DNA of 64,000 nucleotides, taken from assembly GCA_026413255.1 (NCBI GenBank), contig JAOCZO010000010.1:186001-250000 (forward strand). The letters run 5' to 3'. The stretch is from Fereydounia khargensis (lineage: Eukaryota; Basidiomycota; Ustilaginomycetes; Urocystidales; Fereydouniaceae). The translations under genes were made by a program, and so were the position numbers. Below the pieces are notes generated by a model. It did no database searches and was not told the DNA's origin. It saw only the letters and a program-made list of their open reading frames with translations. Of this stretch, positions 54,906 to 64,000 are shown piece by piece (position 1 is the first letter of the stretch; each line of letters starts with the position of its first letter).

Positions 54906-57611
54906 TCAGAGCGGAGGTGCAGACGGGGCGCTGCTGTCGGCGTCGGGGTGGGATTGGGGGGCGCTGGGTGCAGATGAGGAGGAGGAAGACGTTGGGGCGT
55001 CGGCTGGTTGGCTGCGGACGTATACGGGGAGGCTCTCGAACGCCGGTGCACTGGGGACCGAGGGGGAGGTTGAGCTTGCAAAGTCAGCGGGCGAGGACGA
55101 TACGAGCTCAGCGAGTGCCTCGCGCTCCTTGGCAGACGGCGAGCGGCGGCCGCTGGGCACAGAGGCCGGCGGCGACGCGGGACCCGGTGGCCCCTCGGAG
55201 CGGTACGGCTGGTCGAAGCGCGAAAAGGCGGGCTCGATCGCCTGTGGCGGAGCCGGCAGCCCATCTTTGCCTTTACCCTTGCCGTCCTCTGCAGCGTTCG
55301 GACGACTGGATGACGGTCCAGCCTCAGCAGCAGCGTCCTCTGGCATCTCGAATCCGTCCTGGTCCACGTCAAGCGCGGGAGCCGAGGGACCATTAGGTGC
55401 AGGTGCCGAGCTCGAGTCCGCTGCATAGGTGGGAGCCGCGTCGTCGTTGGGCGAGCGTGCAGGCGCACTGGCGGATGCATACAGCGCATCAAGCGCAGTC
55501 TTGTCGTCTGTCGCGACGTGCGCAGAAGCGGCGCTCAGAGCCTGAGACCGTGGCGGCGCAGCATCCTCTTCCTCGGCCATGGCCATCGCGGCGCAAAGTA
55601 CCTCGTCGGGCAAGTCTCGATCCAGCTCCTCCGGCGGCGGCAAACTACGCTTGACGTCCGCCTGGCTGTCTGCCATGGGGCGGCGCGTGTTGTCCGCTTG
55701 GCCGGGCTGGACAGAGCGGCCGCCGTGGTTGGATGAGATGTACGCAGGAGGCAGGTGGCCGGCATCGGTAGCGTTCTCAGCGGCATCAGCGGCGTGAAAG
55801 TCAGACTGATCCAGCGTCCTGCTGGCCCCGCGTGGTGATCTGGCAGAGTCGCTGCCCGCCTGACTCGACGCTGAGGCTGACTGCTCGGTTGCAGAAGCAG
55901 GCGCCGCGAGAGGAGCGTGCAATGGCGGTGGCGGAGTGTTAGGCGCCCAGCGACTGCCTGCACTGACGCCGCTCTCGCCGCCAGACTCTTGACTGCCGCC
56001 TTCCGCTGATGGTGTCAAGGTGATCGCACCGTCGCGTATGGGCGAGGCACCGCTGCTTCCGGCGCTGCTGTCATGAGCACTGGCATCTGCATCGTTGCTG
56101 CGGTCGTCATAGAGGATTTCGACTCGCTCAGTGGCACGCGGATCGCGTAACGAGGCCCTGCTGGCACTGACACCAGAGCGGATTGAAACCGCGTCACCGC
56201 TGACTTCGACAGTCTCTCGGCTGCCGGTCATGCGCCTGGCGGGCACCCGAGCCCACCGTGACACAAGATGACGACTGCGTCTAACAGCGCTGGATGAGCC
56301 AGTAGATGGCTCTCGCTCGTTGTTGTTTGCGGTGCCCGTCTCCGGCTGCTTCTCATCCAGCTTCTTGCCGCCAAGTCGGAAAATCTTGGACCTCATCCGT
56401 TTGCTCTTCTTCTTGCTCTTCTCGGCTGCAAAAGCATCGCCGCCGTCGCGATCATTGTCGCCGCTGGAGCCGTCAGGTGCAAGCCCTGCTTGCACGCGTT
56501 CACTCACCATGCGCTCGACTTGGGCCTCTTCGCTCTCGTCCCAGTACTCATCATCATACTTGCGATCGCGGAGGAAGACGGCGGCACCGATGAAGAGAAC
56601 GATAAAGATGGCCAAGAAGATGGAGGTGATGATGATGGCCTTCTGTTGGAACCAGACACTTCGCTCGGGTCGAGACCATGAAGAAGCGATGGATGAGGGA
56701 TAGGATGACGGCAGCGTGAGTTTGCTCGCCGGGATGGAGGATGCCGCGGCTATCAAGTCTCGTCGAACCAAGGGTCGAATCCTCTCGGACCCAGTTGGAA
56801 TGTCGGCTTGACTGGTGAAAGAATGCTGCGCCCAGTTGTACTCGTCAGGTTGTGTTGAATGTGTGGCGGTCGCTACTGGACTCGGTACGACATCATCTGG
56901 CAAAAAGTCGTCCACATCGTCAATGGATACCTGGGATAAGGTGTCCGTGGTAGACGAAGGTGACTGGGGGCTGTGCTGTTGGTCGCCCACGGATATAGAA
57001 AGGGAGGATTCGTGAACTAACGAGTTGCGATGACTTGACTCTAACCGTTCTGGCCAAGCCGAAGAATGCGGTTCATCTTGCGCATGCTCTACATCCGCGA
57101 GAAGTGGCTGTTGAATCCGGGAGTAATCGGATGTGGATGTCGCCAGTCGGTCAAGGTGAATGGGGAGGATGCGAGGCTGGTCAGATCCCATGTAACCGAC
57201 ACCGCGTTGACTCTGCTTGCCCTTGTCACTCAAACCCATTGGATTGTATCCGACTGGCGTTGATGGGGCAGCCGAGGCACGGGTGAGGAACGCTGGATGG
57301 GAGATGAGGATGGAGGATACGAGAATAGCAGCCCCAGTCGCCGCCACCTTGCGTCGCGGACGGCGGGCGGGTTTATGGGGGCCAGATAGATTTGTTTTGT
57401 TGGTTATCGAGAGGGATTGATGAGATGCTGCTATTGTTGATGGTTGTATACTGGTGATGACCGGAAGATGGTTCAAGACTGGTGTGGCGCGCTGGCGATC
57501 AACTGAATGCCGGAGTCTCCGTGCACGGCGACGGCCAAGTGTACTGCTGATGCTAGTACTGGCCGATGGCGCCCTGGAGGGGCCGGCCCCAGAAGGGCTA
57601 CTAGGGCTCAT
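54906..57611 (-). CDS. Uncharacterised single-pass membrane protein, Ser/Pro/Ala-rich
   Basis: One open minus-strand frame of 901 residues, convergent with PRP40 (171 bases between stops). A strong membrane segment lies at about 320-345 (AIIITSIFLAIFIVLFIGAA), followed directly by charged RDRKYDDEYWDESEE. A weaker hydrophobic stretch at about 88-112 (AATGAAILVSSILISHPAF) follows a basic cluster and could be an internal signal or a second anchor. The C-terminal half is disordered, rich in Ala, Ser, Pro and Asp, with basic clusters (KSKKKSKRMRSK) after the membrane and a PPAY motif near 650, the kind bound by Rsp5-type WW domains. I recognise no family. The general plan (long outside domain, one helix, long cytosolic tail) resembles fungal surface sensors, but this is speculative. 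Confidence 0.7.
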   Translation of the reverse strand: MSPSSPSGAGPSRAPSASTSISSTLGRRRARRLRHSVDRQRATPVLNHLPVITSIQPSTIAASHQSLSITNKTNLSGPHKPARRPRRKVAATGAAILVSSILISHPAFLTRASAAPSTPVGYNPMGLSDKGKQSQRGVGYMGSDQPRILPIHLDRLATSTSDYSRIQQPLLADVEHAQDEPHSSAWPERLESSHRNSLVHESSLSISVGDQQHSPQSPSSTTDTLSQVSIDDVDDFLPDDVVPSPVATATHSTQPDEYNWAQHSFTSQADIPTGSERIRPLVRRDLIAAASSIPASKLTLPSSYPSSIASSWSRPERSVWFQQKAIIITSIFLAIFIVLFIGAAVFLRDRKYDDEYWDESEEAQVERMVSERVQAGLAPDGSSGDNDRDGGDAFAAEKSKKKSKRMRSKIFRLGGKKLDEKQPETGTANNNEREPSTGSSSAVRRSRHLVSRWARVPARRMTGSRETVEVSGDAVSIRSGVSASRASLRDPRATERVEILYDDRSNDADASAHDSSAGSSGASPIRDGAITLTPSAEGGSQESGGESGVSAGSRWAPNTPPPPLHAPLAAPASATEQSASASSQAGSDSARSPRGASRTLDQSDFHAADAAENATDAGHLPPAYISSNHGGRSVQPGQADNTRRPMADSQADVKRSLPPPEELDRDLPDEVLCAAMAMAEEEDAAPPRSQALSAASAHVATDDKTALDALYASASAPARSPNDDAAPTYAADSSSAPAPNGPSAPALDVDQDGFEMPEDAAAEAGPSSSRPNAAEDGKGKGKDGLPAPPQAIEPAFSRFDQPYRSEGPPGPASPPASVPSGRRSPSAKEREALAELVSSSPADFASSTSPSVPSAPAFESLPVYVRSQPADAPTSSSSSSAPSAPQSHPDADSSAPSAPPL

Positions 57612-58432
57612 CAGGCTCCAGGCAGGCTCTTGCGCGTGGCGAGACCGAGTGCAAGGAGGGCTGAATAGCTGTAGTATGTCGGCCGCGTGCGGTGACGGGT
57701 AAGGTGGTTGGTGTGGTCAAAAGCGAGGGCACAGGTCGGACATGTGGCTATGTTGGCAGACTGGAAGATTGTGGTACGGAGACAGATGCTGAACACGGAT
57801 GTAAGAAAGACGTGGAGAGCTGAAGGAGGAGATTAGAGTGCTGCTCAAAGTTGTACTGATGGAGTCAGATGGAAGGCTAGCACCTGTCGATCAAGAGACG
57901 TCGCAGAGAATGGAGGAAAAGGGCGACAAAGAAGAGGAAAAGTCGGATGTAGTTGCAAGGAGATCCAGCGGGATCAAGGTGCGCCGAAGCTGGAAGGCGA
58001 GTGAGATGAGGGTTCTCGGGGCTAGCAGAACTGGCTGGCACGGAGGTAAGGATGTCTGCGCGTTAGTTTGGACCGAGAGAACCTTGTTGCGGAAGACTTG
58101 GCGTAGCGCAGCGATCAAGGGTTGAGATGAAGGAGTGATGCGCAGGTTGAGGATGGCGAGAAGGGCAGTGAAAGGGACGGGAGTGATGATTGGAGTGAGT
58201 GAATGAGTGACCCACCAGGCTGACTGACTGAACGGACTCAATGAACTGAACTGGCCTGGTTGGCAGTTAGTTGGCTGCGCGTGTCAATGTGAGTAAGTGA
58301 GCGTCCGCTGCTGCGCCGTTCGCAGAGTACAGTGGTTACGCAGTGAGTGAGGCGGGGCGGGCAGGGAGCTGACGGCGGGCGGCGTGCGGTGTAGCCAGCA
58401 GAAACGCGGGCACGGCAGGGCACGGCAGGGCA

Positions 58433-58470
58433 GGTCAGGTCAGGTCAGGTCAGGTCAGGTCAGGCAGGCA
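58433..58470. repeat. (GGTCA)n pentanucleotide repeat
   Basis: Six or seven tandem GGTCA units in intergenic DNA. Confidence 0.88.
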
Positions 58471-59952
58471 CAGATGCAGTGCGCGTCTCTCTCTCTGCCT
58501 CTCCGAGGAGAGGAGGGGCACGCCCCGTTCGCTATTCTCATCGGTCTGCCCTGCCCTGCCCTGGTCTGGACTGGACTGGACTGGACTGGACTGAATTCGT
58601 GTGGCTGCCCGTGGGGGGAGGGGGGCATGAGAGAGCAGCGCGAGGCAACAGGGGAAGAGGGGGGGGGGTTGAGGCGAGGCGGCGGGCGGCAGCAACGGGC
58701 GCGCGCGGATGAGGCGAGCCGAGAAGCGAAACCCACCCGTTCCGTGCCCTGCCATGCAACTCTCATTACAGTGCAGCAGCTACAGTGCAGCACTTTTGCC
58801 GCCTCTCTGAATACGAGCTGGTTTTAGATTTGCTTGCTGTTTACTGTATTTTATTTTTTTTTCCATTTTTTTCCACGGCACAGCTCACGCGCCCCTCTCT
58901 GCCATGCCACGCCTTGCCCTGTCTAGCACAACCGTTGTCTGCCTCAAACCGAACCCTTGCGAGCCCTCCCTCTCCAAATGGAGGCCCAATACAGCGCAGA
59001 TATGGGAATAACGAATTCGCCGTCATCAGACCTGCTTTCAAAATCCCAAACCCCACCGAACAGGTACCCCAATACAGGCAACAAGCAGACCCCTTCTCCA
59101 TGGATGGAGGGTTGGGTGTGACTGTATTGTGCTAGCCCGCTCGCACCTTAATTCTTCTCCGAGGTTGGCGTGGCTGACCGGAAACAGGGACGGTCGCACG
59201 GACAACCCTTTCCCTTTCCCTATCCTTTTCCCACCCTTCGTGATGAGGTCTGATTTCTCGGGACGCATGGCAGATGTGCGTTCGGCTCGGTACCCGCTGG
59301 GGAGCTTAGTCACTCGGCTCCTGCCCTTTTCAGTCACAGTCGGGCGCTTGCTATATCTCTCCTTCCTTATCACTCGAACTCTTTGACTTGCTCACGGGTT
59401 GAAAGACGCAAGAATGTGTCCTGGGCGACGTACATTGCTATATAGTAGTTTGGTGGTCGACGGACGGGCTTCCATTCTGCAGCTCTGTTTGCCATTGATT
59501 CGACGACGGTGATTCTATGGCCCAAATTGACACTCCGCCTCGCCCCTCTCTCCTTTTCCCTCGAGATCGAGAAATGGTCGGACTGAGACCTGTTCTCTGC
59601 AACACCAGGCTCCTCGTTCTGCCAGATCAGCTCGGCAGGGCCCTGTTAGAATGTGGGGACACGAGTCTAGGCGTGCGTCATGTTCCCCTTTCCACCCGAC
59701 TGGAATGGTTCTCCTTCCGATACGCGCTGCAGTAGGCTTTCATTGTCACTGGGAGTGGACAGGTCCCATTTTTGGAATGCTAGCTCCCTTTTCCCCCACG
59801 GCTACAAGCAAGCTGCATCGAGAGGCAGACTGCCGTAGCTGTCCTGGCATGGGGGCTGGCGCGGGTCCCCGTTGTCTCTGTCGAGCTAATGAGTAAAATG
59901 CATCGGATGCAGCCGGTCAAATCTAGTCGCAGTACCGTAATGCCCTGAAGGC

Positions 59953-59976
59953 TGCTGCTGCTGCTGCTGCTGCTGC
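59953..59976. repeat. (CTG)n trinucleotide repeat
   Basis: About eight CTG units, followed immediately by a TACTGTA heptamer. Confidence 0.85.
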
Positions 59977-61153
59977 AAGCTACTGTAGAAGAAAGTTGCC
60001 CGCCTCTGCATCCAATTCTCCAATTCGGGGCCACAAAAGTCGAGCTGGATTTCGGACACGAGTTCTGTCTCGGATCCGGATGAGTGTGTGGCGCGTCGAT
60101 CAGTAGCGTGGCCTCGTGTCTCGGCCCCGAAACAATCAACGCATCTGAACCAGACGCGCTCGCTGGCAACCGGGAAAGGCGGGCAGAGAGCATCAAGACG
60201 AACAAGAGCTGCTGTAGCTCAACGGCACGTCGTAAGCAAAAGCCAAAGCTAAATTGAGTGTGGCTATGCAGTCTACTCAAACGTATGGTCCAGTGCGGTG
60301 AGTGCCGGGCAAGTGGAATAGTGACCGAATGAATGCACGCAGAGCAGGCCCCATCCTGCTGGTGGCGGAGGGTCGGTGCGCGCGCACGGGTCAAGAAGGA
60401 AGGAGAGACCAACAACAGACGCGTCGATCAACAAACACCTCTATCTTGCTCTCTTTCCTCGACTCGACTCGAGCATCCCATTCGGATGGAGAGGCATTCA
60501 TTGTTTACGACAATAACTTGTGGCATTCGGCTTCCGGACTGGCTGGAAAGTAACACATTCAAGCTGTGAGAGTGTCTTGTGCAGCAAAACATTTGACTGT
60601 ATCAGGACAGGAAGCGGAAGGAAAAATGGCGGGTAATCGGGTCCAAATTAAGGTGAGAGAGGGCTTTCAAACGTGTGACTGAGGGAGAGGGAGTGTGTGA
60701 GTAACTTACCTACTGCTACATACTATGTGCTCTGTCATTTTTGAATCTTGTGGACGAGTGGGTGAAGAATCAGGGCTCAGTCAGTCTTGGTCCTGTCACG
60801 CCGCCGCCCAACACACACGCCTGGCCTGGCTTCGCCTCGCCCTGCCCCGCCCCGCCCCGCCCCGCCCCGCCGCGAGCCAGCCAGACAGAGAGAGGCAAAC
60901 AACACAGACACGCAACACACACGCAACACACACGCATCACACATCTGCACGGCACCGCACAAGGCAGACGAAAAAGAAGGCGTCGACAGTTTCGCATACC
61001 TTCCCAACACACCTCCGTCACCATCTCGTCGTTCTCACCACGATATACCCACGGACCTCACCCCACATCGCCCCGGCCACCATTCCCGTCGTCGGCCGTT
61101 TATAGCACCCGCTTTGCTTTCCATCCTCCCTCTCGAAACTTGCTCCACCCAAC

Positions 61154-62850
61154 ATGCGCGAGCTTGTCACGTATGTCTTTTTCCTCCTCTGCCCAGCTCT
61201 GCTGCAAGAACTGGCCACTGACCCTCCTTCTTCCCTTCCCTAGTTTTGCCGTCGGTCAGGCCGGTAACCAGATCAGCTCCTCCTTCTGGCAGGTGCTACT
61301 CAACGAGCACGGCCTCAACGGCGATGGTGTATGTCATTCCTTCCCCTACCCCCCCCCCATCCACAGTCGCCGCCTCGCTGACCAAACGCCAAATGCCGCC
61401 TCGCTGTACAGCAATATGTCGGCAACGACGAGGCTTCTCAGCTGAGCAAGGTTGGCGTTTTCTTCGAGCCCTCAGGCACGGAGGGCAAGTTTGTTCCTCG
61501 GTAAGCAAGCACTTCGCTCCATCTGCATCTCCTTCGCCTTCGCCGCCTGACCGCATCATCGCTTCCTCTCCGAACACAGATCGATCCAGGTCGACCTCGA
61601 GCCTGGAACGATGGACACCATGCGCTCTGGCCCCCTCGGCAAGCTCTTCCGTCCCGACAACTACATCCACGGCGAGTCTGGTGCCGGTAACAACTTCTCC
61701 AAGGGCTACTACACCGAGGGTGCCGAGCTTCTCGACTCTGTCCTCGACGTCGCCAGAAAGGAGGCCGAGCGTGCTGACATGCTCCAGGGCTTCCAGCTTG
61801 TCCACTCCCTCGGTGGTGGTACCGGTTCCGGTCTCGGCACCAACCTCCTCACCAAGCTCCGCGAAGAGTTCCCCGACCGTATGCTCGCCACCTGGTCCGT
61901 CCTCCCTTCCCCCAAGGTCTCGGACACCGTTGTCGAGCCATACAACGCCACCCTCTCCTTCCACCAGCTTGTTGAGAACTCGGACATGACTTTCTGTCTT
62001 GACAACGAGGCCCTTTACGACATCTGCCAGCGAACTCTTCGTACCAAGGAGCCCAAGTACAGCGACCTGAACAACATTATCAGCTACGCAATGAGCGGAT
62101 GCTCCACCACCCTCAGGGTATGTTTTTCTTTCCCCACCGGCGCGCGCGCTCTGAGAGAGAACGAAACTTAACGATGCCTTTTTCTACATGCCCTTACAGT
62201 TCCCCGGTCAACTCAACTCGGACCTGAGGAAGATGGGTGTCAACCTCGTCCCCTTCCCTCGTCTCCACTTCTTCACTGTCGGCTTTGCCCCTCTCGTTGC
62301 GCCCAACAGCAAGGCCTACCAGTCGATCAAGACGAATGAGCTCATCGCGCAAGGCTTTGACCCCAAGAACATTATGGCCGCCATTGACCCTCGTCTTGGC
62401 AAGTACCTTACTGTTGCCGCTATCTTTCGAGGCGAGGTGAACGGCCGAGACGTGGAAAACGAGATGGTCAACCTCAAGGAGAAGAACGGCTCGGGCTTTA
62501 TCGAGTGGATTCCGAACAACGTACTTACCTCCCTGTGTAACATTGCGCCTCCGAACCTCAAGATGTCGGCCACGTTTATTGGCAACACGACCTCGATTCA
62601 GGAGCTGTTCAAGAGGACGCATGATCAGTTCTCCCTCATGTTTAGGCGCAAGGCTTTCTTGCACTGGTACACGCAGGAGGGCATGGACGAGATGGAGTTT
62701 ACCGAGGCAGAGTCCAACCTCATGGACCTGATTGCCGAGTACCAGCAGTACGAGACGGCTGGTGTCGAGGGCGACGAAGAGGAGCTCTACGAGCAGGAGT
62801 ACGTCGAGGAGGAGGGTTACGCCCCCGAAGAGGAGCCTCTCGAAGAGTAA
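61154..62850 (+). CDS. Divergent beta-tubulin
   Basis: Five exons: 61154-61170, 61244-61328, 61412-61500, 61580-62117 and 62200-62850. Introns are 73-83 nt and the product is 459 residues. The tubulin signature GGGTGSG lies at about 142-148, the DLEPGTMD loop at 69-76, and SFVEWIPNNV is present as [11 protein letters not shown]. The C-terminal tail is acidic (EEEL/EEY-type). It is clearly beta by [35 protein letters not shown] and [19 protein letters not shown]. It is unusual: the N-terminus reads [15 protein letters not shown] (usual MREIVH.QAGQCGNQ), two residues are inserted before position 60, and the residues equivalent to Phe167 and Glu198 are Trp and Met. The very short first coding exon (17 nt) and early introns are typical of fungal beta-tubulins. 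It could be a second isotype. Confidence 0.93.
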
Positions 62851-63270
62851 CACCCCCTCCCTCCCGTCTCTGTTGCACAAAAATGGTCACCCTCGTCGAA
62901 AGCCTTCCCTCCCCTCCCTTCTTAACATACCATCCTGTATAAAGAAACCGAAATGATAACGTTGGCGAAACGACCAGACAAAGAACAAGGGTTTGGATTT
63001 CAAAAAAGGGGCCACAAAGAACAGACGTTGCAAGACCAGTATTTCCAGGGCAAGAGATCCAAAAGGAAGAGGAAGAAGAAACGTGCAGATGCTGAGTAAA
63101 GATGAGATGAGAGATGCTAGGGTTGGCTGGCTTTGATTGACTGTGCAGGAGGCGCGGCGAGGGGGTTGCGGATGCATTGTGGGAAAGGATGCAGTGAGAA
63201 AGAAAGAAAGAAAGAGACCAGCTCTGCGGCGGCGGGGGCGGGGGCGTGAAAAACGATGCAAGCAATGAAC
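62851..63270. other. Convergent 3' region of beta-tubulin and MscS-type genes
   Basis: 420 bases with no gene. A GAAA-type run (about 63197-63215) and a GGCGGG run (about 63227-63246) are present. Confidence 0.5.
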
Positions 63271-64000
63271 TTAGACGGCAGGCCCCGAGAGACGGGATGC
63301 AGCGGGGCCGCCACGACGAGAAAGGTTGAACGGAGCAGGTCCGCTTCGAGGCTGGAACGAAATAGGCTGGGGTGGAAGCTCGTACTTGATGCCCAGTTCC
63401 TCGCACGTCGTCTTTACGTGGCGCATGAGCTTGGTCCTGCGTGCCCAACGAGCTCCCCAGTCCTGCCAGTTGCCCTTGTGCTCGAATGCAATGACGAGCT
63501 CGATTGCATTCTGCTGCGAGATCGTGTTAAAGTTGAGGTCCAGCGGTCCGCCAAACTCACGGTCGTTCTCCTTGGTCCAGGCGCGCAGCTTGGTCCTCAG
63601 GTTCTCCAGCGTCTCGAGCGAGGTGTCAAAGCTGACCTGGAGGAAGGTGACCTCCCACTGCGCACCAGAGCGGCGCGAGTTGTAGATGTACTTGGACGTG
63701 GCAAGCAGCGCGTTGGGCGCGACCGACTCCTGGTTGAAAACGGTTCGGAAGGTGGTCGAGAGAAGACCAAACTCCTTGACGTACATCCACTCGTCGTCGA
63801 TGCACACCAGATCACCCACGTCGTACGGATGCGTGGCAAAGATGAAGATCATACTCTCGAAAATGTTCTTGGCCGAGTTACCAAAGATGAACGAGAAACC
63901 GACGACGAATGTGGACAGCGGCACAATGTTGGCAACCGTCGAGTCGCCGTTAAAGATGAGCAACCAAATGAAAATAACAATGATAAGGCCAATGAACATG
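63271..64000 (-). CDS. MscS-family mechanosensitive ion channel, C-terminal part
   Basis: Minus strand, incomplete: the frame runs off the right edge and the stop is at 63271. The visible 242 residues start within the pore-region helices (GLIIVIFIWLLIFNGDSTVA) and hold the MscS core block TFVVGFSFIFGNSAKNIFES, followed by PYDVGDLVCIDDEWMYVKEF and the beta domain (LSTTFRTVFNQESVAPNALL). This matches the fungal Msy1/Msy2 type of channel, placed in the ER or cell-surface membranes and involved in the response to osmotic downshift and Ca2+ control. An EF-hand and further membrane helices would be expected upstream, outside the window. The C-terminal tail is basic and Pro/Gly-rich. Confidence 0.88.
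   Translation of the reverse strand, partial: MFIGLIIVIFIWLLIFNGDSTVANIVPLSTFVVGFSFIFGNSAKNIFESMIFIFATHPYDVGDLVCIDDEWMYVKEFGLLSTTFRTVFNQESVAPNALLATSKYIYNSRRSGAQWEVTFLQVSFDTSLETLENLRTKLRAWTKENDREFGGPLDLNFNTISQQNAIELVIAFEHKGNWQDWGARWARRTKLMRHVKTTCEELGIKYELPPQPISFQPRSGPAPFNLSRRGGPAASRLSGPAV

Larger units (their letters stand above)
57612..61153. other. Gene-poor 3.5 kb region between divergent genes
   Basis: Separates the membrane protein gene from beta-tubulin. No supported coding region; the longest frame (minus 59780-60415) looks random. Repeats: GGTCA-type units at about 58433-58470, GGACT-type units at about 58566-58592, (CTG)8 at about 59953-59976, CCCGC units at about 60839-60868, and CACACG-type units at about 60900-60935. 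TACTGTA occurs at 58842-58848 and 59981-59987. The right end is the tubulin leader. Confidence 0.45.

Noticed and set aside
59780-60415. 211-residue minus-strand frame in the region before tubulin
   Set aside because: Ser/His/Thr-rich without a motif, overlaps a CTG repeat; no sign of real coding.
62194-62880. 228-residue minus-strand frame near 62.5 kb
   Set aside because: Antisense to the last exon of beta-tubulin; Leu/Val/Arg-rich shadow with no motif.

Overview
The window is nuclear DNA of a fungus. Genes are split by short GT-AG introns (about 63-240 nt), third codon positions are G/C rich, and intergenic DNA is full of simple tandem repeats and C/T-rich stretches. The gene set is fungal: PDR-type ABC transporter, Dep1-like Rpd3L subunit, Reg1-like PP1 regulator, Ste13/Dap2-type dipeptidyl aminopeptidase and exo-beta-1,3-glucanase. 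Overall style (GC-rich coding, U2AF/Prp40 genes with metazoan-like domains, many small introns) suggests a basidiomycete, and I infer Ustilaginomycotina without being able to prove it. No mobile element, CRISPR array, rRNA or tRNA gene was recognised.

Layout. 1-7 kb: a gene-free left edge, a membrane-anchored GH5 exo-beta-1,3-glucanase (1781-4470) and a HxxxDG acyltransferase (5043-6859). 7-16 kb: a minus-strand Reg1-like gene (7145-9713), a gene-poor 3.9 kb stretch, an unrecognised coiled-coil protein (13589-14912) and a doubtful minus-strand gene near 15.1-15.6 kb. 16-25.8 kb: a six-exon CID protein (16129-17822), convergent with the diflavin reductase TAH18/NDOR1 (17882-19815), then DEP1-like (20212-23224) and NOP53 (24214-25762). 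26-33 kb: YAR1 (26232-26920), ATP4 (27262-28221), a small hydrophilic protein (29323-29962) and a pyruvate dehydrogenase kinase (31212-32723). 33-43 kb: an HSF-type transcription factor with a long leader (35435-37738) and a dipeptidyl aminopeptidase with a 9-nt exon (38527-42009). 43-57.6 kb: a PDR transporter (43024-47496) convergent with HMG-CoA synthase (47779-49335), U2AF large subunit (50511-52343) head-to-head with PRP40 (52771-54734), and an uncharacterised single-pass membrane protein (54906-57611). 57.6-64 kb: a gene-poor 3.5 kb stretch, a divergent beta-tubulin (61154-62850) and the C-terminal part of an MscS-type channel (63271-64000, running off the right edge).

Functional links: two head-to-head pairs join related functions: NOP53/YAR1 (60S and 40S ribosome assembly) and U2AF2/PRP40 (3' and 5' splice-site recognition). 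The most unusual gene structures are a start codon split by an intron in the kinase gene and the 9-nt microexon that encodes part of the peptidase active site. The beta-tubulin carries unusual residues at positions equivalent to 6, 167 and 198, which line or affect the benzimidazole site. All exon boundaries were worked out by eye from splice signals, frame and family conservation.
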